NCBI RefSeq assembly: GCF_000306785.1
Contig: NC_017955.1
Coordinates: 3,286,001 to 3,350,000 of the forward strand
From: Modestobacter italicus
GTDB lineage: Bacteria; Actinomycetota; Actinomycetes; Mycobacteriales; Geodermatophilaceae
DNA: 64,000 nt
Direction of reading: 5' to 3'
Position numbers and translations under genes: made by a program. Position 1 is the stretch's first letter; every line of letters starts with the position of its first letter. Shown here one piece after another: positions 37,900-47,740 of the stretch. A model generated the notes under the pieces. The model made no database searches, was not told the DNA's origin, and saw only the letters and a list, made by a program, of their open reading frames with translations.

Positions 37900-39258
37900 T
37901 CAGCCGCGGCGGCGGACGATCGCCCGGAGCTTGGCCAGCCGGGCCGAGATCGCGGCCTCGACACCGCGGTTGGTCGGCCGGTAGTAGTCGCGGCCGACCA
38001 GGGCGTCGGGCGGGTACTGCTGGGGGACGACGCCGTCGGGGTGGTCGTGCGGGTAGATGTAGGTCTTGCCGTGGCCGAGCGCCTTGGCCCCGGCGTAGTG
38101 CGCGTCGCGCAGCCCCGCGGGCACCGGACCGGCCAGGCCGGCCCGCACGTCGGCGACGGACTCGCCCATCGCCTTGGTCACCGCGTTCGACTTGGGCGCC
38201 GTGGCCAGGTGCACGACGGCGTGCGCCAGCGGGAAGTGCCCCTCGGGCATCCCGATGAAGGCCACCGCGTCGGCGGCGGCCACCGCGGTGAGCAGCGCGG
38301 TCGGGTCGGCCATGCCGATGTCCTCGCTGGCGGAGATGACCAGCCGGCGGGCGATGAAGCGCGGGTCCTCCCCCGCCTCGACCATCCGGGCCAGGTAGTG
38401 CAGCGCCGCGTCGACGTCGCTGCCGCGGATGCTCTTGATCAGCGCGCTGGCGATGTCGTAGTGCTGGTCGCCGGACCGGTCGTAGCGCACCGCGGCCTGG
38501 GCGACCGCCGTCTCCAGGGTCTGCAGGTCGATCTCCGCCGCGCCCACCGCCAGCGCGGCTCCCGCGCCGGACTCCAGCGCGGTGAGCGCCTTGCGCCCGT
38601 CGCCGCCGGCCACCCGCACGAGGTGCTCCTCGGCCTCCGCGCTGAGAGTCACCGCGCCGTCGAGGCCGCGGTCGCTGGTCAGCGCGCGGTGCAGCAGGGT
38701 GCGGACGTCGTCGTCGGACAGCGGCTGCAGGGCGAGCACCAGGCTGCGGGAGAGCAGCGGGCTGACCACGGAGAAGAACGGGTTCTCGGTGGTGGCGGCG
38801 ATCAGGCTGACGATCCGGTCCTCGACCGCGGACAGCAGCGAGTCCTGCTGGGTCTTGGAGAACCGGTGCACCTCGTCGATGAACAGCACCGTGCGGCGGC
38901 CGGCGTGGGTGAGCTCCCGCTTGGCGCTGGCGATGACCGCGCGGACCTCCTTGACCCCGGCGTCCAGGGCGGAGAGCTGCACGAAGGAGCGCTTGGTGGC
39001 CAGCGAGATGACGTGCGCCAGCGTGGTCTTGCCGGTGCCGGGCGGGCCGTAGAGCACCAGCGACATCGGCTCGTCGGCCTCGACCAGCCGGCGCAGCGGC
39101 GCCCGGGGGCCGAGCAGGTGCTGCTGGCCGACGACCTCGTCCAGCGACCGGGGACGCATCCGGACGGCGAGCGGGGCGCCCGGGTCGACCGCGGGGCGCG
39201 CCGCCTCGTCGTCGGCGAACAGCCCCTCGCCGAACAGCCCGGTGTCGCCCATCGTCAC
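37900..39258 (-). CDS. rarA: Replication-associated recombination AAA ATPase RarA (MgsA)
   Basis: A clamp-loader-like AAA+ ATPase acting at blocked replication forks. The 452-residue protein begins with [12 protein letters not shown], and has [16 protein letters not shown], Walker [13 protein letters not shown], Walker [11 protein letters not shown], sensor AATTENPFF and the C-terminal tetramerisation domain ([32 protein letters not shown]). GTG 39258 is supported by TAGCGT ending 7 bases upstream; ATG 39252 is the alternative. It diverges from an aldo/keto reductase. Confidence 0.95.
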   Translation of the reverse strand: MTMGDTGLFGEGLFADDEAARPAVDPGAPLAVRMRPRSLDEVVGQQHLLGPRAPLRRLVEADEPMSLVLYGPPGTGKTTLAHVISLATKRSFVQLSALDAGVKEVRAVIASAKRELTHAGRRTVLFIDEVHRFSKTQQDSLLSAVEDRIVSLIAATTENPFFSVVSPLLSRSLVLALQPLSDDDVRTLLHRALTSDRGLDGAVTLSAEAEEHLVRVAGGDGRKALTALESGAGAALAVGAAEIDLQTLETAVAQAAVRYDRSGDQHYDIASALIKSIRGSDVDAALHYLARMVEAGEDPRFIARRLVISASEDIGMADPTALLTAVAAADAVAFIGMPEGHFPLAHAVVHLATAPKSNAVTKAMGESVADVRAGLAGPVPAGLRDAHYAGAKALGHGKTYIYPHDHPDGVVPQQYPPDALVGRDYYRPTNRGVEAAISARLAKLRAIVRRRG

Positions 39259-39265
39259 GGTTGCG

Positions 39266-39271
39266 ACGCTA
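39266..39271 (-). promoter_or_regulatory. Candidate -10 box for leaderless rarA
   Basis: TAGCGT on the minus strand ends 7 bases before GTG 39258, the same arrangement as at rpe, def and aroC. A -35 box is not obvious. Confidence 0.4.
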
Positions 39272-39293
39272 CCCGGGGGGCACGACAGTCCCC

Positions 39294-40154
39294 ATGCAGC
39301 AGCGGACCATCGGGTCGACCACCGTCAGCGCCATCGGCCTCGGGGCGATGCCCCTGTCGACCAAGGAGGACCGGCCCTCGCCGGAGGACGCGGTGGCCGT
39401 CGTGCACGCCGCCCTGGACGCCGGGGTGACGCTCGTCGACACCGCCGACGCCTACGCCGCCGACGAGGCCGAGTTCGGCCACAACGAGGAGGTGGTCGCC
39501 CGCGCGCTGGCCTCCTACGGCGGCGACACCTCCTCGGTGCTCGTCGCGACCAAGGGCGGGCACACCCGCGAGGGCCGGGACTGGTGGCTGGACGGGACGT
39601 CGTCCTACCTCCGCCGCGCCTGCGAGGGGTCGCTGCGCCGGCTCGGCGTCGAGGCGATCGGGCTGTACCAGTTCCACCGGCCCGACCCCGCGACGCCGTG
39701 GGAGGAGTCGATGGGCGCGCTGCGGTCGCTGCACGAGGACGGGCTGATCCGGATGGCCGGCATCTCCAACGCCGACGTCGACCAGATCGACGCCGCCCGG
39801 GCGATCGTCGGCGACGCGCTGTTCAGCGTGCAGAACCAGTTCTCCCCCGGCTGGCGGTCCTCGGCGGGCGAGCTCGCGCACTGCGCCGCGCACGGGCTGG
39901 CCTTCCTGCCGTGGAGCCCGTTCGGCGGGGTCTCGGCGGCGAAGCAGCTGGGATCGGCGGCCGACGAGTTCGCCGCCGTCGCCGACGAGCTGGGGGTGTC
40001 GGTCTACCAGGTGACGCTGGCCTGGCACCTCGCCCAGGCCGACGTCGTCGTCCCGATCCCGGGCGCCTCCCGACCGGCGTCGATCGTCGACTCCGCCGCC
40101 GCCGCCGACCTCGTCCTGCCCCCCGAGCACCTCGCCCGCCTGAACGCCGCCTGA
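39294..40154 (+). CDS. Aldo/keto reductase
   Basis: An NADP-dependent TIM-barrel oxidoreductase of 286 residues, substrate unknown. The catalytic tetrad is visible: Asp in [11 protein letters not shown] with the following Tyr, Lys in [14 protein letters not shown] and His in LYQFHRPDP. The NADP site ISNADV and [10 protein letters not shown] near the C-terminus are typical. ATG 39294 gives [17 protein letters not shown], the family start; an upstream in-frame ATG-like reading from 39261 is unlikely. It ends 9 bases before palindromic element 1. Confidence 0.9.
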   Translation: MQQRTIGSTTVSAIGLGAMPLSTKEDRPSPEDAVAVVHAALDAGVTLVDTADAYAADEAEFGHNEEVVARALASYGGDTSSVLVATKGGHTREGRDWWLDGTSSYLRRACEGSLRRLGVEAIGLYQFHRPDPATPWEESMGALRSLHEDGLIRMAGISNADVDQIDAARAIVGDALFSVQNQFSPGWRSSAGELAHCAAHGLAFLPWSPFGGVSAAKQLGSAADEFAAVADELGVSVYQVTLAWHLAQADVVVPIPGASRPASIVDSAAAADLVLPPEHLARLNAA

Positions 40155-40163
40155 GCTCGCACC

Positions 40164-40227
40164 AGTTGATCATCGGCAAGTGGTCGTCGGTGGCCGCGTG
40201 TCGGGCAGCCACCTGCCGATGATCAAC
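40164..40227. repeat. Palindromic element 1 (19-bp arms)
   Basis: Left arm 40165-40183 (GTTGATCATCGGCAAGTGG) pairs with right arm 40209-40227 with one mismatch and a 25-base loop. Element 2 at 41211-41275 has the same arms, the same overall length and a different loop. Position 40178-40214 is an A-T pair where element 2 has G-C, so pairing is kept. It lies 9 bases after an aldo/keto reductase stop. Confidence 0.85.
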
Positions 40228-40349
40228 ACCTAGGCGGGCTGGAGGCACAGTCGGGCGTGGGTGGGGCGCTGGCGTCCACAACCGCTGGCTGCTTCCACAG
40301 GTGGCGGTGGGGCCTGGCGGGCCACCGGCCTGCCGCTGAACCTGTCGGC

Positions 40350-41216
40350 ATGCCCGACCTGTTCACTACAGCCACTGCACGTTCGGCGGGGCTCAGCCGG
40401 TCGATGCTGCGCGGGTCCTCGTTCGTGCGGCTCGCCCACGGCCTGTACGTGCGGCTCGACGATGCGATCGACGTCCCTGAGCGACTGGCCATGCTGGCCA
40501 CGGTCCTGCCCGACGACAGCGCCTTCAGCCACCACACGGCGGCAGCGCTCCTCGACGCGCACGTCGACTTCCCGCCGCGGGCGCACGTGGCCGTGACCCC
40601 ACGCCGGGTCCTCCCGCAGCACGCCGGGGTCCTCGTGCACGCCCGCCGGCTGCAGCCCCGGGACGTCGTGCTGCGGCGGGGGCTGCGGGTGACCTCGGGG
40701 GCGCAGACGTTCCTCGACCTGGCGGCCCTCCTCCCCCCGGCCGAGCTGGTGGCCGTCGGGGACGCGCTCACCCGGGCCGGGCACCTGGACGACGCCCGGC
40801 TCACCGAGCGGCTGTCCCGGGCGGGCCGGGTCCGCGGTGTGGTGCGGGCGCGCGCCTGCGCACCGCTGCTCGACGCCCGGTCGGCGTCCCGGCCGGAGAG
40901 CCTGATCCGCTGCTGGCTGGTGTGGAGCGACCTGCCCGACCCCGAGCCCCAGGTGCCGGTGCACGACCGGTACGGCCGGATCGTGGCCCACGGCGACCTG
41001 GGGTACAGCCGCTGGAAGGTCCTCACCGAGTACGAGGGCGCCCAGCACGCCGAACGGGACCAGTTCGGCCGCGACATCGACCGCTACTCGCTCATGGCCG
41101 CCGACGGGCACCTGGTGCTGCGCTTCGCAAGCCCGCACCTGCACGGCCCAGAGACCGTGGTCACCCGCACCCGAGGCGCCCTCCTCAGCCGAGGCTGGCG
41201 ACCCGGCACCAGTTGA
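40350..41216 (+). CDS. AbiEi-like winged-helix / DUF559-like nuclease-fold protein
   Basis: A 288-residue accessory protein. The N-terminal part (FTTATARSAGLSRSMLRGSS, LAHGLYVRL) resembles the winged-helix antitoxin-like domain of AbiEi; the middle (GLRVTSGAQTFLDLAALLPP) is typical of large actinobacterial families; the C-terminal third resembles the Vsr/DUF559 restriction-endonuclease fold, with possible acidic site residues E183, D216, E227 and E229 (RPESLIRCW, GDLGYSRWKVLTEYEG). No toxin partner is adjacent. ATG 40350 has no clear ribosome-binding site; GTG 40257 adds 31 unrelated-looking residues. The stop codon is supplied by palindromic element 2. Confidence 0.75.
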   Translation: MPDLFTTATARSAGLSRSMLRGSSFVRLAHGLYVRLDDAIDVPERLAMLATVLPDDSAFSHHTAAALLDAHVDFPPRAHVAVTPRRVLPQHAGVLVHARRLQPRDVVLRRGLRVTSGAQTFLDLAALLPPAELVAVGDALTRAGHLDDARLTERLSRAGRVRGVVRARACAPLLDARSASRPESLIRCWLVWSDLPDPEPQVPVHDRYGRIVAHGDLGYSRWKVLTEYEGAQHAERDQFGRDIDRYSLMAADGHLVLRFASPHLHGPETVVTRTRGALLSRGWRPGTS

Positions 41217-41275
41217 TCATCGGCGAGTGGCTGCTCGCCACGCCGGCAGCGGCAGCCACACGCCGATGATCAACT
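41211..41275. repeat. Palindromic element 2 (24-bp arms)
   Basis: Left arm 41211-41234 pairs with right arm 41252-41275 with a single A-A mismatch (41226/41260) and a 17-base loop. It shares its arms with element 1. The TGA stop of the nuclease-like gene (41214-41216) is part of the left arm, and the aspS stop on the other strand is 20 bases beyond, so it sits between convergent genes. Confidence 0.88.
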
Positions 41276-41294
41276 GCCCCGCGGGAGGGTGGGG

Positions 41295-43070
41295 TTACTT
41301 CGTGGGGTCGGTCGGGCCGGGGGCGCCGGGCTCGGCCGGCAGGCTGGGCTCCTCGGGGACGAAGTCGATGCCGGCCTCCACCCGCTGGGCGTCGGAGATC
41401 GGCGTCGGCGCGCCGGTCAGCGGGTCGTAGCCGGCGCCGGTCTTCGGGAAGGCGATGACCTCGCGGATCGAGTCGACGCCGGCCAGCAGCGCGGTGAGCC
41501 GGTCCCAGCCGATCGCGGCACCGGCGTGCGGCGGCGGACCGTAGGCGAAGGCCTCCAGGAAGAAGCCGAACCGCTCCCGGGCCTCCTCCTGCGACATCCC
41601 GATGACCTCGAAGACCCGCTCCTGCAGCGCGGCGTCGGCGATCCGGACCGACCCGCTCATCAGCTCGTTGCCGTTGCACACCAGGTCGTAGGCGTCCGAC
41701 AGCGCCGCGCCCTTGTCCTCGGCGAACCGCTCCCGCCACTCCGGGGTGGGCGAGGTGAAGGGATGGTGCATGAAGGTCCAGTCGCCGTCCTCGGTCTCCT
41801 CGAACATCGGGAAGTCCACGACGAACAGGAACGACCAGGAGCCCGGCTCGATCAGCTCCAGCCGCTTGGCGACCTCGTTGCGCGCGGCGCCGAGCAGCTC
41901 CTGCGACGACCTCCGGGGCCCGGCGGCGAAGAACACGCAGTCGCCCGGCTTCGCGCCCACGGCCTCGACCAGCCCGGCCCGCTCGGACTCGGAGATGTTC
42001 TTGGCCACCGGGCCGCCGAGGGTGCCGTCCTCGGCGATGGTGACGTACGCCAGGCCCTTGGCGCCGCGGGAGCGGGCCCAGTCCTGCCAGGCGTCGAACG
42101 CGCGCCGCGGCTGCGAGCCACCGCCGGGCATCACGATCGCCCCGACGTAGGGCGACTGGAACACCCGGAACGGCGTCTCGGCGAAGTAGGAGGTCAGTTC
42201 GGTCAGCTCGATGCCGAACCGCAGGTCGGGCTTGTCCGACCCGAACCGGTCCATCGCCTCGCGGTAGGTCATCCGCGGGATCTCCGGGACGGCGTAGGAG
42301 GCCAGCTCCTGCCACAGCGAGCGGATGACGTCCTCGGCCACGGCCAGCACGTCGTCCCGGTCGACGAAGCTCATCTCGAAGTCCAGCTGGGTGAACTCCG
42401 GCTGCCGGTCGGCGCGGAAGTCCTCGTCCCGGAAGCAGCGGGCGATCTGGTAGTACCGCTCCAGGCCGCCGATCATCAGCAGCTGCTTGAACAGCTGCGG
42501 CGACTGGGGCAGCGCGTACCAGGAGCCCGGCTGCAGCCGGACCGGGACGACGAAGTCCCGCGCCCCCTCGGGCGTCGACCGGGTCAGGTTCGGCGTCTCG
42601 ACCTCGGTGAACCCGTGGCCGGCCATCACCCCGCGGGCGATCCGGTTGATCTCCGACCGCAGCCGGAGCACCGCCGCCGGGCCCTGCCGGCGCAGGTCGA
42701 GGTAGCGGTACTTGTAGCGGACGTCGTCACCGGCCGCCTGCGCGGTCTCGATGGGGAACGGCAGCGGCGCGGACGCCGACAGCACCTGCAGGGTCGAGGC
42801 GACGACCTCGACCTCACCGGTCGGCAGCTCCGGGTTCTCGTTGCCGGCCGGGCGCTGCTGCACCTGCCCGGTCACCAGCACGCAGTACTCGTTGCGCAGC
42901 GCGTGCGCCTCCTCCTCGCGGACGACGACCTGGGCGTAGCCCGAGGCGTCGCGCAGGTCGAGGAAGACGACCCCGCCGTGGTCGCGCCGGCGGGCGATCC
43001 AGCCGGCGAGGGTGACCGTGGAACCGGCGTCGGTCGCGCGGAGCGCGCCGGCGTCGTGGGTGCGGAGCAA
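41295..43070 (-). CDS. aspS: Aspartyl-tRNA synthetase
   Basis: Class II synthetase charging tRNA-Asp (and possibly tRNA-Asn). The 591-residue protein has the N-terminal OB anticodon domain ([20 protein letters not shown]), motif 1/2 ([29 protein letters not shown]), the bacterial GAD insert, and motif 3 ([13 protein letters not shown]). The start is TTG 43070 ([10 protein letters not shown]), with AAAGG about 8 bases upstream and no better candidate. It converges on the accessory nuclease-like gene and follows an aldo/keto reductase. Confidence 0.96.
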   Translation of the reverse strand: MLRTHDAGALRATDAGSTVTLAGWIARRRDHGGVVFLDLRDASGYAQVVVREEEAHALRNEYCVLVTGQVQQRPAGNENPELPTGEVEVVASTLQVLSASAPLPFPIETAQAAGDDVRYKYRYLDLRRQGPAAVLRLRSEINRIARGVMAGHGFTEVETPNLTRSTPEGARDFVVPVRLQPGSWYALPQSPQLFKQLLMIGGLERYYQIARCFRDEDFRADRQPEFTQLDFEMSFVDRDDVLAVAEDVIRSLWQELASYAVPEIPRMTYREAMDRFGSDKPDLRFGIELTELTSYFAETPFRVFQSPYVGAIVMPGGGSQPRRAFDAWQDWARSRGAKGLAYVTIAEDGTLGGPVAKNISESERAGLVEAVGAKPGDCVFFAAGPRRSSQELLGAARNEVAKRLELIEPGSWSFLFVVDFPMFEETEDGDWTFMHHPFTSPTPEWRERFAEDKGAALSDAYDLVCNGNELMSGSVRIADAALQERVFEVIGMSQEEARERFGFFLEAFAYGPPPHAGAAIGWDRLTALLAGVDSIREVIAFPKTGAGYDPLTGAPTPISDAQRVEAGIDFVPEEPSLPAEPGAPGPTDPTK

Positions 43071-43115
43071 GGTAGTGCCTTTCTCAGAGGGCGGTGGGGC
43101 GGGCCGGGACGACGG

Positions 43116-44120
43116 TCACCAGCGGTCGTGCACGGCGGCGCGGATGCGCTCGTCGTACACGCGCTCGAGGTCGGCGAGCTGGCTGTCGGTCAGCGGGGGC
43201 AGGTTGGCGGCGGCGACGTTGCCCAGCGCCTGCTGCACGTTGCGCGCCCCTGGGATCACCGTGGTGACGCCGGGCTGGTCGATCACCCAGCGCAGCGCGA
43301 AGGCCGCGGTCGACACGTCCGGCCCGGCGATCTCGGCCACCTCGCGGGCGGCGGCGACGCCGACCTCGAACGGCACGCCGGAGAAGGTCTCGCCGACGTC
43401 GAAGGCCTCGCCGTTGCGGTTGAAGTTCCGGTGGTCGTCGGCGGCGAAGGTGGTGTCGGTCGAGTACTTGCCCGACAGCAGCCCGCTGGCCAGCGGCACC
43501 CGGGCCAGGATGCCGACCTCGGCCCGCTGGGCGGCCGGCAGCAGCTGCTCCAGCGGCTTGCGCCGGAAGATGTTGAGGATCACCTGGATGGACTGCACGC
43601 CGGGGTGCTGCAGCGCGGTCAGCCCCTCGGCGACGGTCTCCACCGAGACGCCGTAGGCGGCGATCGCCTGCTCCTCCACCAGCGCGTCGAGGGTCTCGTA
43701 GACGCGCTCGTCGGAGTAGACGGCCGGCGGGGGGCAGTGCAGCTGCACGAGGTCGAGGGTGTCGACGCCGAGGTTGCGGCGGGACCGGTCGATCCAGGCG
43801 CGCAGGTTCTCCGGGGTGTAGGTCTCCGCGGCGAACGGGTCGGCGCGCCGGCCGGCCTTGGTGGCCACGAACGGGCGCTCACCGCGGGCGGCCAGGGCCT
43901 TGCGGATCCGCTCCTCGGACCGGCCGTCGCCGTAGACGTCGGCGGTGTCGAGCAGGGTGACCCCGGCGTCCAGCGCGGCGTCGAGGACCGCGGCGGCGTC
44001 GTCCTCGGTCACGTCGCCCCAGTCGCCGCCCAGCTGCCAGGTGCCCAGGCCGACGACCGAGACGTCGGCGCCGGTCCGGCCCAGCGGCCGGGTCTCGAGG
44101 GGAGTGCTGGAGGTGTTCAT
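43116..44120 (-). CDS. Aldo/keto reductase
   Basis: A 334-residue NADP-dependent oxidoreductase of the Tas/AKR11-like type. Family motifs: [20 protein letters not shown], catalytic Asp and Tyr in [15 protein letters not shown], Lys in FVATKAGRR and His in LVQLHCPPP; the C-terminus has [19 protein letters not shown] 44120 overlaps the hisS stop, so it is co-translated with hisS. Substrate unknown. It is not a close relative of the other aldo/keto reductase at 39294 by inspection. Confidence 0.9.
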   Translation of the reverse strand: MNTSSTPLETRPLGRTGADVSVVGLGTWQLGGDWGDVTEDDAAAVLDAALDAGVTLLDTADVYGDGRSEERIRKALAARGERPFVATKAGRRADPFAAETYTPENLRAWIDRSRRNLGVDTLDLVQLHCPPPAVYSDERVYETLDALVEEQAIAAYGVSVETVAEGLTALQHPGVQSIQVILNIFRRKPLEQLLPAAQRAEVGILARVPLASGLLSGKYSTDTTFAADDHRNFNRNGEAFDVGETFSGVPFEVGVAAAREVAEIAGPDVSTAAFALRWVIDQPGVTTVIPGARNVQQALGNVAAANLPPLTDSQLADLERVYDERIRAAVHDRW

Positions 44121-45379
44121 CGACCCACCGTCGCACGCACCCGGTCGAACAGCTCACCCAGGGGGACGGCGACCTGCTCGTGGGTCCGCAGGTCCCGCAG
44201 CTGCGCCACGCCCTCGGCCAGGTCGCGGTCGCCGACCACCACCGCGTGCGAGGCACCCGAGCGGTCGGCGGCCTTCATCGCGCCCTTGAGGCCCCGGTCG
44301 CCGTAGACGGTGTCGGCCGGCACGCCGGCCTCCCGCAGCTGCCCGACCAGCCGGACGGCGAAGCGCTTGGCCTCGGCGCCCAGCGGGACGACGAAGGCCT
44401 GCACCCCGGTCGACGCCGCGATGTCCAGCCCCTCGGCCTGCACCGCGAGCAGCGTCCGGTCGACCCCGACGGCGTACCCGATGCCGGACAGGTCCGGGCC
44501 GCCCAGCGCCGCGGAGAGCCCGTCGTACCGGCCCCCGCCCCCGATCGCGGACTGCGCGCCCAGGCCGGAGTGCACGAACTCGAACGTCGTCTTCGTGTAG
44601 TAGTCCAGGCCGCGGACCAGCCGCGGCGCCTCCGTCCAGGTCACGCCGAGGTCGGTGAGGTGCTGGCGGACGGCGTCGTAGTGCGCCTTGGTGGAGTCCG
44701 ACAGGTGGTCGACCATCAGCGGGGCGTCGGCCAGCTGGGCCTGCACCTCGGGGCGCTTGTCGTCCAGCACCCGCAGCGGGTTGATCTCCGCCCGGCGCCG
44801 GGTGTCCTCGTCGAGGTCCAGGTCGGCGAGGAACGCCACGAGCAGCTCGCGGTACTGCGGCCGGCAGGTCGCGTCACCCAGCGAGGTGAGCAGCAGCTCG
44901 AAGTTCCGCAGCCCCAGGTCGCGGAACCCCTGCACCGCCAGCGCCACCACCTCGGCGTCCAGCGCCGGGTCGTCGACGCCGAGCGCCTCGCAGTCGACCT
45001 GGGTGAAGTGCCGGTACCGGCCGGCCTGGGGGCGCTCGTACCGGAACGCCGACCCGACGGCCCACAGCTTCACCGGCAGCGCGCCGGAGTACAGCCGGTG
45101 CTCGATGAAGGAACGCATCAGCCCGGCGGTGAGCTCCGGGCGCAGCGTCAGCGACCGGCCGCCCCGGTCGGTGAAGGTGTACATCTCCTTGGAGACGACG
45201 TCGGTCGACTCCCCCACCCCGCGGGCGAACACCGCGGTGTCCTCGAACGTGGGCGTCTCGATGTAGCCGTACCCGGCCCGCCGCAGCGGCGCGGTGAGGG
45301 TGTCCCGGACGGCGAGGAACCCCGCCGACTCCGGCGGCAGCGTGTCGAACGTCCCCTTGGGGGCGGTCAGCCCGCTCAC
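44117..45379 (-). CDS. hisS: Histidyl-tRNA synthetase
   Basis: Class II synthetase charging tRNA-His. The 420-residue protein has [12 protein letters not shown] at the N-terminus, motif 1 ([19 protein letters not shown]), motif 2 ([20 protein letters not shown]), the HisA motif [13 protein letters not shown] and GGGGRYDGL, plus a C-terminal anticodon domain ([20 protein letters not shown]). GTG 45379 overlaps the stop of the hydrolase gene upstream. Confidence 0.96.
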   Translation of the reverse strand: MSGLTAPKGTFDTLPPESAGFLAVRDTLTAPLRRAGYGYIETPTFEDTAVFARGVGESTDVVSKEMYTFTDRGGRSLTLRPELTAGLMRSFIEHRLYSGALPVKLWAVGSAFRYERPQAGRYRHFTQVDCEALGVDDPALDAEVVALAVQGFRDLGLRNFELLLTSLGDATCRPQYRELLVAFLADLDLDEDTRRRAEINPLRVLDDKRPEVQAQLADAPLMVDHLSDSTKAHYDAVRQHLTDLGVTWTEAPRLVRGLDYYTKTTFEFVHSGLGAQSAIGGGGRYDGLSAALGGPDLSGIGYAVGVDRTLLAVQAEGLDIAASTGVQAFVVPLGAEAKRFAVRLVGQLREAGVPADTVYGDRGLKGAMKAADRSGASHAVVVGDRDLAEGVAQLRDLRTHEQVAVPLGELFDRVRATVGR

Positions 45380-46059
45380 AGCGAACGTCCCCCGGGTGCC
45401 GACGCGGCCTCGGCGAGGTACGGGTTGGTGGCGCGCTCGCGGCCGATCGTGGTGGCCGGGCCGTGCCCGGGCAGGACGACGGTGTCGTCGTCCAACGGCA
45501 GGACGACGTCGCGCAGCGAGCCGAGCATCGCGTCCCAGGACCCGCCGGGCAGGTCGACCCGGCCCACCGAGCCGGCGAACAGCACGTCGCCGGCCAGCAG
45601 CCCCGGGGCGTCGTCCAGGTCGAGGGAGAACACGACCGAGCCCTGGGTGTGGCCGGGCGCGTGCCGGACGGTGAGCCGCACGCCGGCGAGGTCGAGCACC
45701 GCCCCGTCGTCCAGCGGCCGCACGTCGGCCGGGTCGGGCAGCCGGACCCCGGTGATCAGCGGTGCGAGCTGCGGCCCGTGCCAGCGGGCCGGGTCCGACA
45801 GCATCCCGCTGTCGGCGGGGTGCAGGTAGGCCGGGATGCCGTACCCGTCGCACACCGGCAGCACGGAGAAGGTGTGGTCCAGGTGCCCGTGGGTGAGGAC
45901 GACGGCGACGGGCTTCAGCCCGTCGGCGGCGAGCATCTCGGCCAGGGGCTGCACGGCGTCCATGCCAGGGTCCACGACCACGCACTCGGCGCCCGCCCCG
46001 GTGGCGACCGCGTAGCAGTTGGTGCCGAACGCGCCGGCGGGGAAGGAGCGGATGAGCAC
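45376..46059 (-). CDS. Metallo-beta-lactamase-fold hydrolase (glyoxalase II-like)
   Basis: A 227-residue cytoplasmic binuclear-metal hydrolase. Metal ligands: THGHLDHT (HxHxDH), a His in [10 protein letters not shown], Asp in LLAGDVLF and His in [13 protein letters not shown]. The N-terminus [13 protein letters not shown] is typical of the glyoxalase II-like branch that precedes hisS in many Actinobacteria. The substrate is not known and need not be lactoylglutathione, since these bacteria use mycothiol. GTG 46059 has TAATCT ending 6 bases upstream. Confidence 0.9.
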   Translation of the reverse strand: MLIRSFPAGAFGTNCYAVATGAGAECVVVDPGMDAVQPLAEMLAADGLKPVAVVLTHGHLDHTFSVLPVCDGYGIPAYLHPADSGMLSDPARWHGPQLAPLITGVRLPDPADVRPLDDGAVLDLAGVRLTVRHAPGHTQGSVVFSLDLDDAPGLLAGDVLFAGSVGRVDLPGGSWDAMLGSLRDVVLPLDDDTVVLPGHGPATTIGRERATNPYLAEAASAPGGRSL

Positions 46060-46065
46060 CCGTGC

Positions 46066-46071
46066 AGATTA
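46066..46071 (-). promoter_or_regulatory. Candidate -10 box for the hydrolase-hisS unit
   Basis: TAATCT on the minus strand, ending 6 bases before GTG 46059, is the best match to a TAnnnT box among the leaderless candidates in this window. Confidence 0.45.
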
Positions 46072-46125
46072 CGCGGGGAGATCACCGCCCAGCCGCGCTG
46101 CCAGGGAGCGGACAGGTGGCCGCCC

Positions 46126-46131
46126 TACACT
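46126..46131 (+). promoter_or_regulatory. Candidate -10 box for the cyclophilin-type gene
   Basis: TACACT lies in the divergent gap, giving a leader of about 80 bases before GTG 46219. No good -35 is seen at the right spacing. Confidence 0.3.
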
Positions 46132-46218
46132 GCGCACTCGACACCGCGGGGTGGACGGCGTCAGCTCCAGGAGCGGGCCACCCCCGCGCCCGAGCACAGC
46201 ACGAGGAGCCCGAGAAGA

Positions 46219-47043
46219 GTGCCGACGAACAAGCAGCGCCGCGAGCAGGCCCAGCGACGGTTGCAGCGCCAGCTGGAGCGCCGCGAGCAGCTCGCCCGCA
46301 AGCGCCGCCGCAACCTGCTCATCGGCGTGACGGTCCTCGCCGTCCTCGCCGTGGTCGGTGCCTTCTTCATCATCACCGGGCTGGCCGACGACGACGCCGA
46401 CACCACCGCCGCGCCGAGCAGCAGCAGCGCCGCGAGCTCGGCGTCCGCCGCGCCCGCCGGCCAGACGACCGTCGCCGGCCCGTGCACCTACACGACCGAC
46501 GGCACCGCCAGCGCCGGCGCGCAGGTCACTCCCCCCACCGGGGACATCCCGACCACCGGCACGCTGGCCCTGACGATGGCGACCAACTTCGGCGACATCG
46601 GGCTCTCCCTGGACCAGGCCGCGGCTCCGTGCGCCGCGGCCAGCTTCGCCGCGCTGAGCCAGCAGGGCTACTTCGACAACACGCCCTGCCATCGGGAGAC
46701 CGACTCCGACAGCCTCAAGGTGCTGCAGTGCGGCGACCCGGGCGGCACCGGCACGGGCGGCCCCGGCTACACCTTCCCGACCCAGGTGACCGGCTCGGAG
46801 ACCTACCCGCGGGGCACGGTGGCGATGGCCAACAGCGGCTCGGGCACCGACGGCAGCCAGTTCTTCCTGGTCTTCGGTGACAGCACCCTGCCGCCGAACT
46901 ACACGGTCGTGGGCCGGATCGACGACCCGGGGCTCGCGGTGCTGGACACCATCGCCGCGAACGGCAACGACGGCGCCAACGGCACCGGCGACGGCGCACC
47001 CACCCAGCCGGTCACCATCACCGCGATGACGCCCGTCGCCTGA
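46219..47043 (+). CDS. Membrane-anchored cyclophilin-type peptidyl-prolyl isomerase
   Basis: A 274-residue protein with a very basic N-terminus (NKQRREQAQRRLQRQLERRE), one membrane helix (about residues 34-54, LLIGVTVLAVLAVVGAFFI), a Ser/Ala linker and an outside cyclophilin domain: TNFGDIGLSLDQAAAPCA, FASLSQQGYFDN-like FAALSQQGYFDNT, and SGTDGSQFFLVFGDSTLPP. The catalytic Arg is represented in CHRETDS. GTG 46219 has GAGAAGA upstream. The gene before relA in Mycobacterium is also a cyclophilin (ppiB). Confidence 0.9.
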   Translation: MPTNKQRREQAQRRLQRQLERREQLARKRRRNLLIGVTVLAVLAVVGAFFIITGLADDDADTTAAPSSSSAASSASAAPAGQTTVAGPCTYTTDGTASAGAQVTPPTGDIPTTGTLALTMATNFGDIGLSLDQAAAPCAAASFAALSQQGYFDNTPCHRETDSDSLKVLQCGDPGGTGTGGPGYTFPTQVTGSETYPRGTVAMANSGSGTDGSQFFLVFGDSTLPPNYTVVGRIDDPGLAVLDTIAANGNDGANGTGDGAPTQPVTITAMTPVA

Positions 47044-47084
47044 GCGGCGCGCGGCCGCGGGTTCCCGCCCGCAGACTGGGCGCG

Positions 47085-47729
47085 ATGGACACCGACCTGT
47101 ACGCGGGCTTCCCACCGGGCTTCTTCGACCGCAGCGACGACGGGCCGGACGCCGGGTTCTACGACCGGCCCCGGCTCGTCACGCACATCGACGACCGGGC
47201 CGTCGCCGCCGTCGGGGAGCTCTACGCCGAGCTGGGCATCGACGGGGACGCACCGCGGCCGACGCGGGCCCTGGACCTGATGTCCTCGTGGGTGTCGCAC
47301 TTCCGCCGGCCCCCGGCCGAGCTGGTGGTGCTCGGCATGAACGCCGACGAGCTGGCGGCCAACCCGGCGGCCACCGAGCGGCTGGTGCACGACCTCAACA
47401 CCGACCCCCGCGTCCCGCTGCCCGACGAGGACGTGGACGCCGCCGTGTGCTGCGTGTCGATCGACTACCTCACCCGGCCGATCGAGGTGCTCGCCGACGT
47501 GGGGCAGGTGCTGCGCCCCGGCGGGCAGCTGGCGATCACCTTCTCCAACCGCTGCTTCCCGACCAAGGCCGTCCGTGGCTGGCTGGCGACCGACGACGCG
47601 CAGCACGGGGCCGTGGTCGCCGAGCTGGTGCGCCGCACCGGGTGGTTCACCGAGCCGACCGTCACGCTGCGGACCCGGCCGGGCGCCGGCGACCCGCTCT
47701 ACGCCGTCGTGGCCACCCGCACCGCTTAA
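47085..47729 (+). CDS. Methyltransferase-domain-like protein
   Basis: A 214-residue protein with the late part of a class I SAM-dependent methyltransferase fold: DEDVDAAVCCVSIDYLTRP (acidic strand 4) and VLRPGGQLAITFSNRCFP (strand 5 and following loop). The glycine-rich SAM loop is replaced by ALDLMSSWVSHF, so catalytic activity is uncertain. It begins 41 bases after the cyclophilin-type gene and is probably co-transcribed. Substrate unknown. Confidence 0.8.
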   Translation: MDTDLYAGFPPGFFDRSDDGPDAGFYDRPRLVTHIDDRAVAAVGELYAELGIDGDAPRPTRALDLMSSWVSHFRRPPAELVVLGMNADELAANPAATERLVHDLNTDPRVPLPDEDVDAAVCCVSIDYLTRPIEVLADVGQVLRPGGQLAITFSNRCFPTKAVRGWLATDDAQHGAVVAELVRRTGWFTEPTVTLRTRPGAGDPLYAVVATRTA

Positions 47730-47740
47730 GCGGTGTACTC

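Noticed and set aside
40257..40349. Longer start (GTG 40257) for the nuclease-like gene
   Set aside because: A GGAGG lies about 12 bases upstream, but the added residues (tryptophan- and histidine-rich) do not look like the family N-terminus, and the winged-helix part begins just after ATG 40350.
40155..41294. Complete insertion sequence or transposon
   Set aside because: No transposase, no target-site duplication visible next to the palindromes, and the palindromes are internal hairpins, not a single pair of terminal inverted repeats.
41289..44306. 1005-codon open frame opposite aspS and an aldo/keto reductase
   Set aside because: Antisense shadow; sense-strand genes are complete and conserved.
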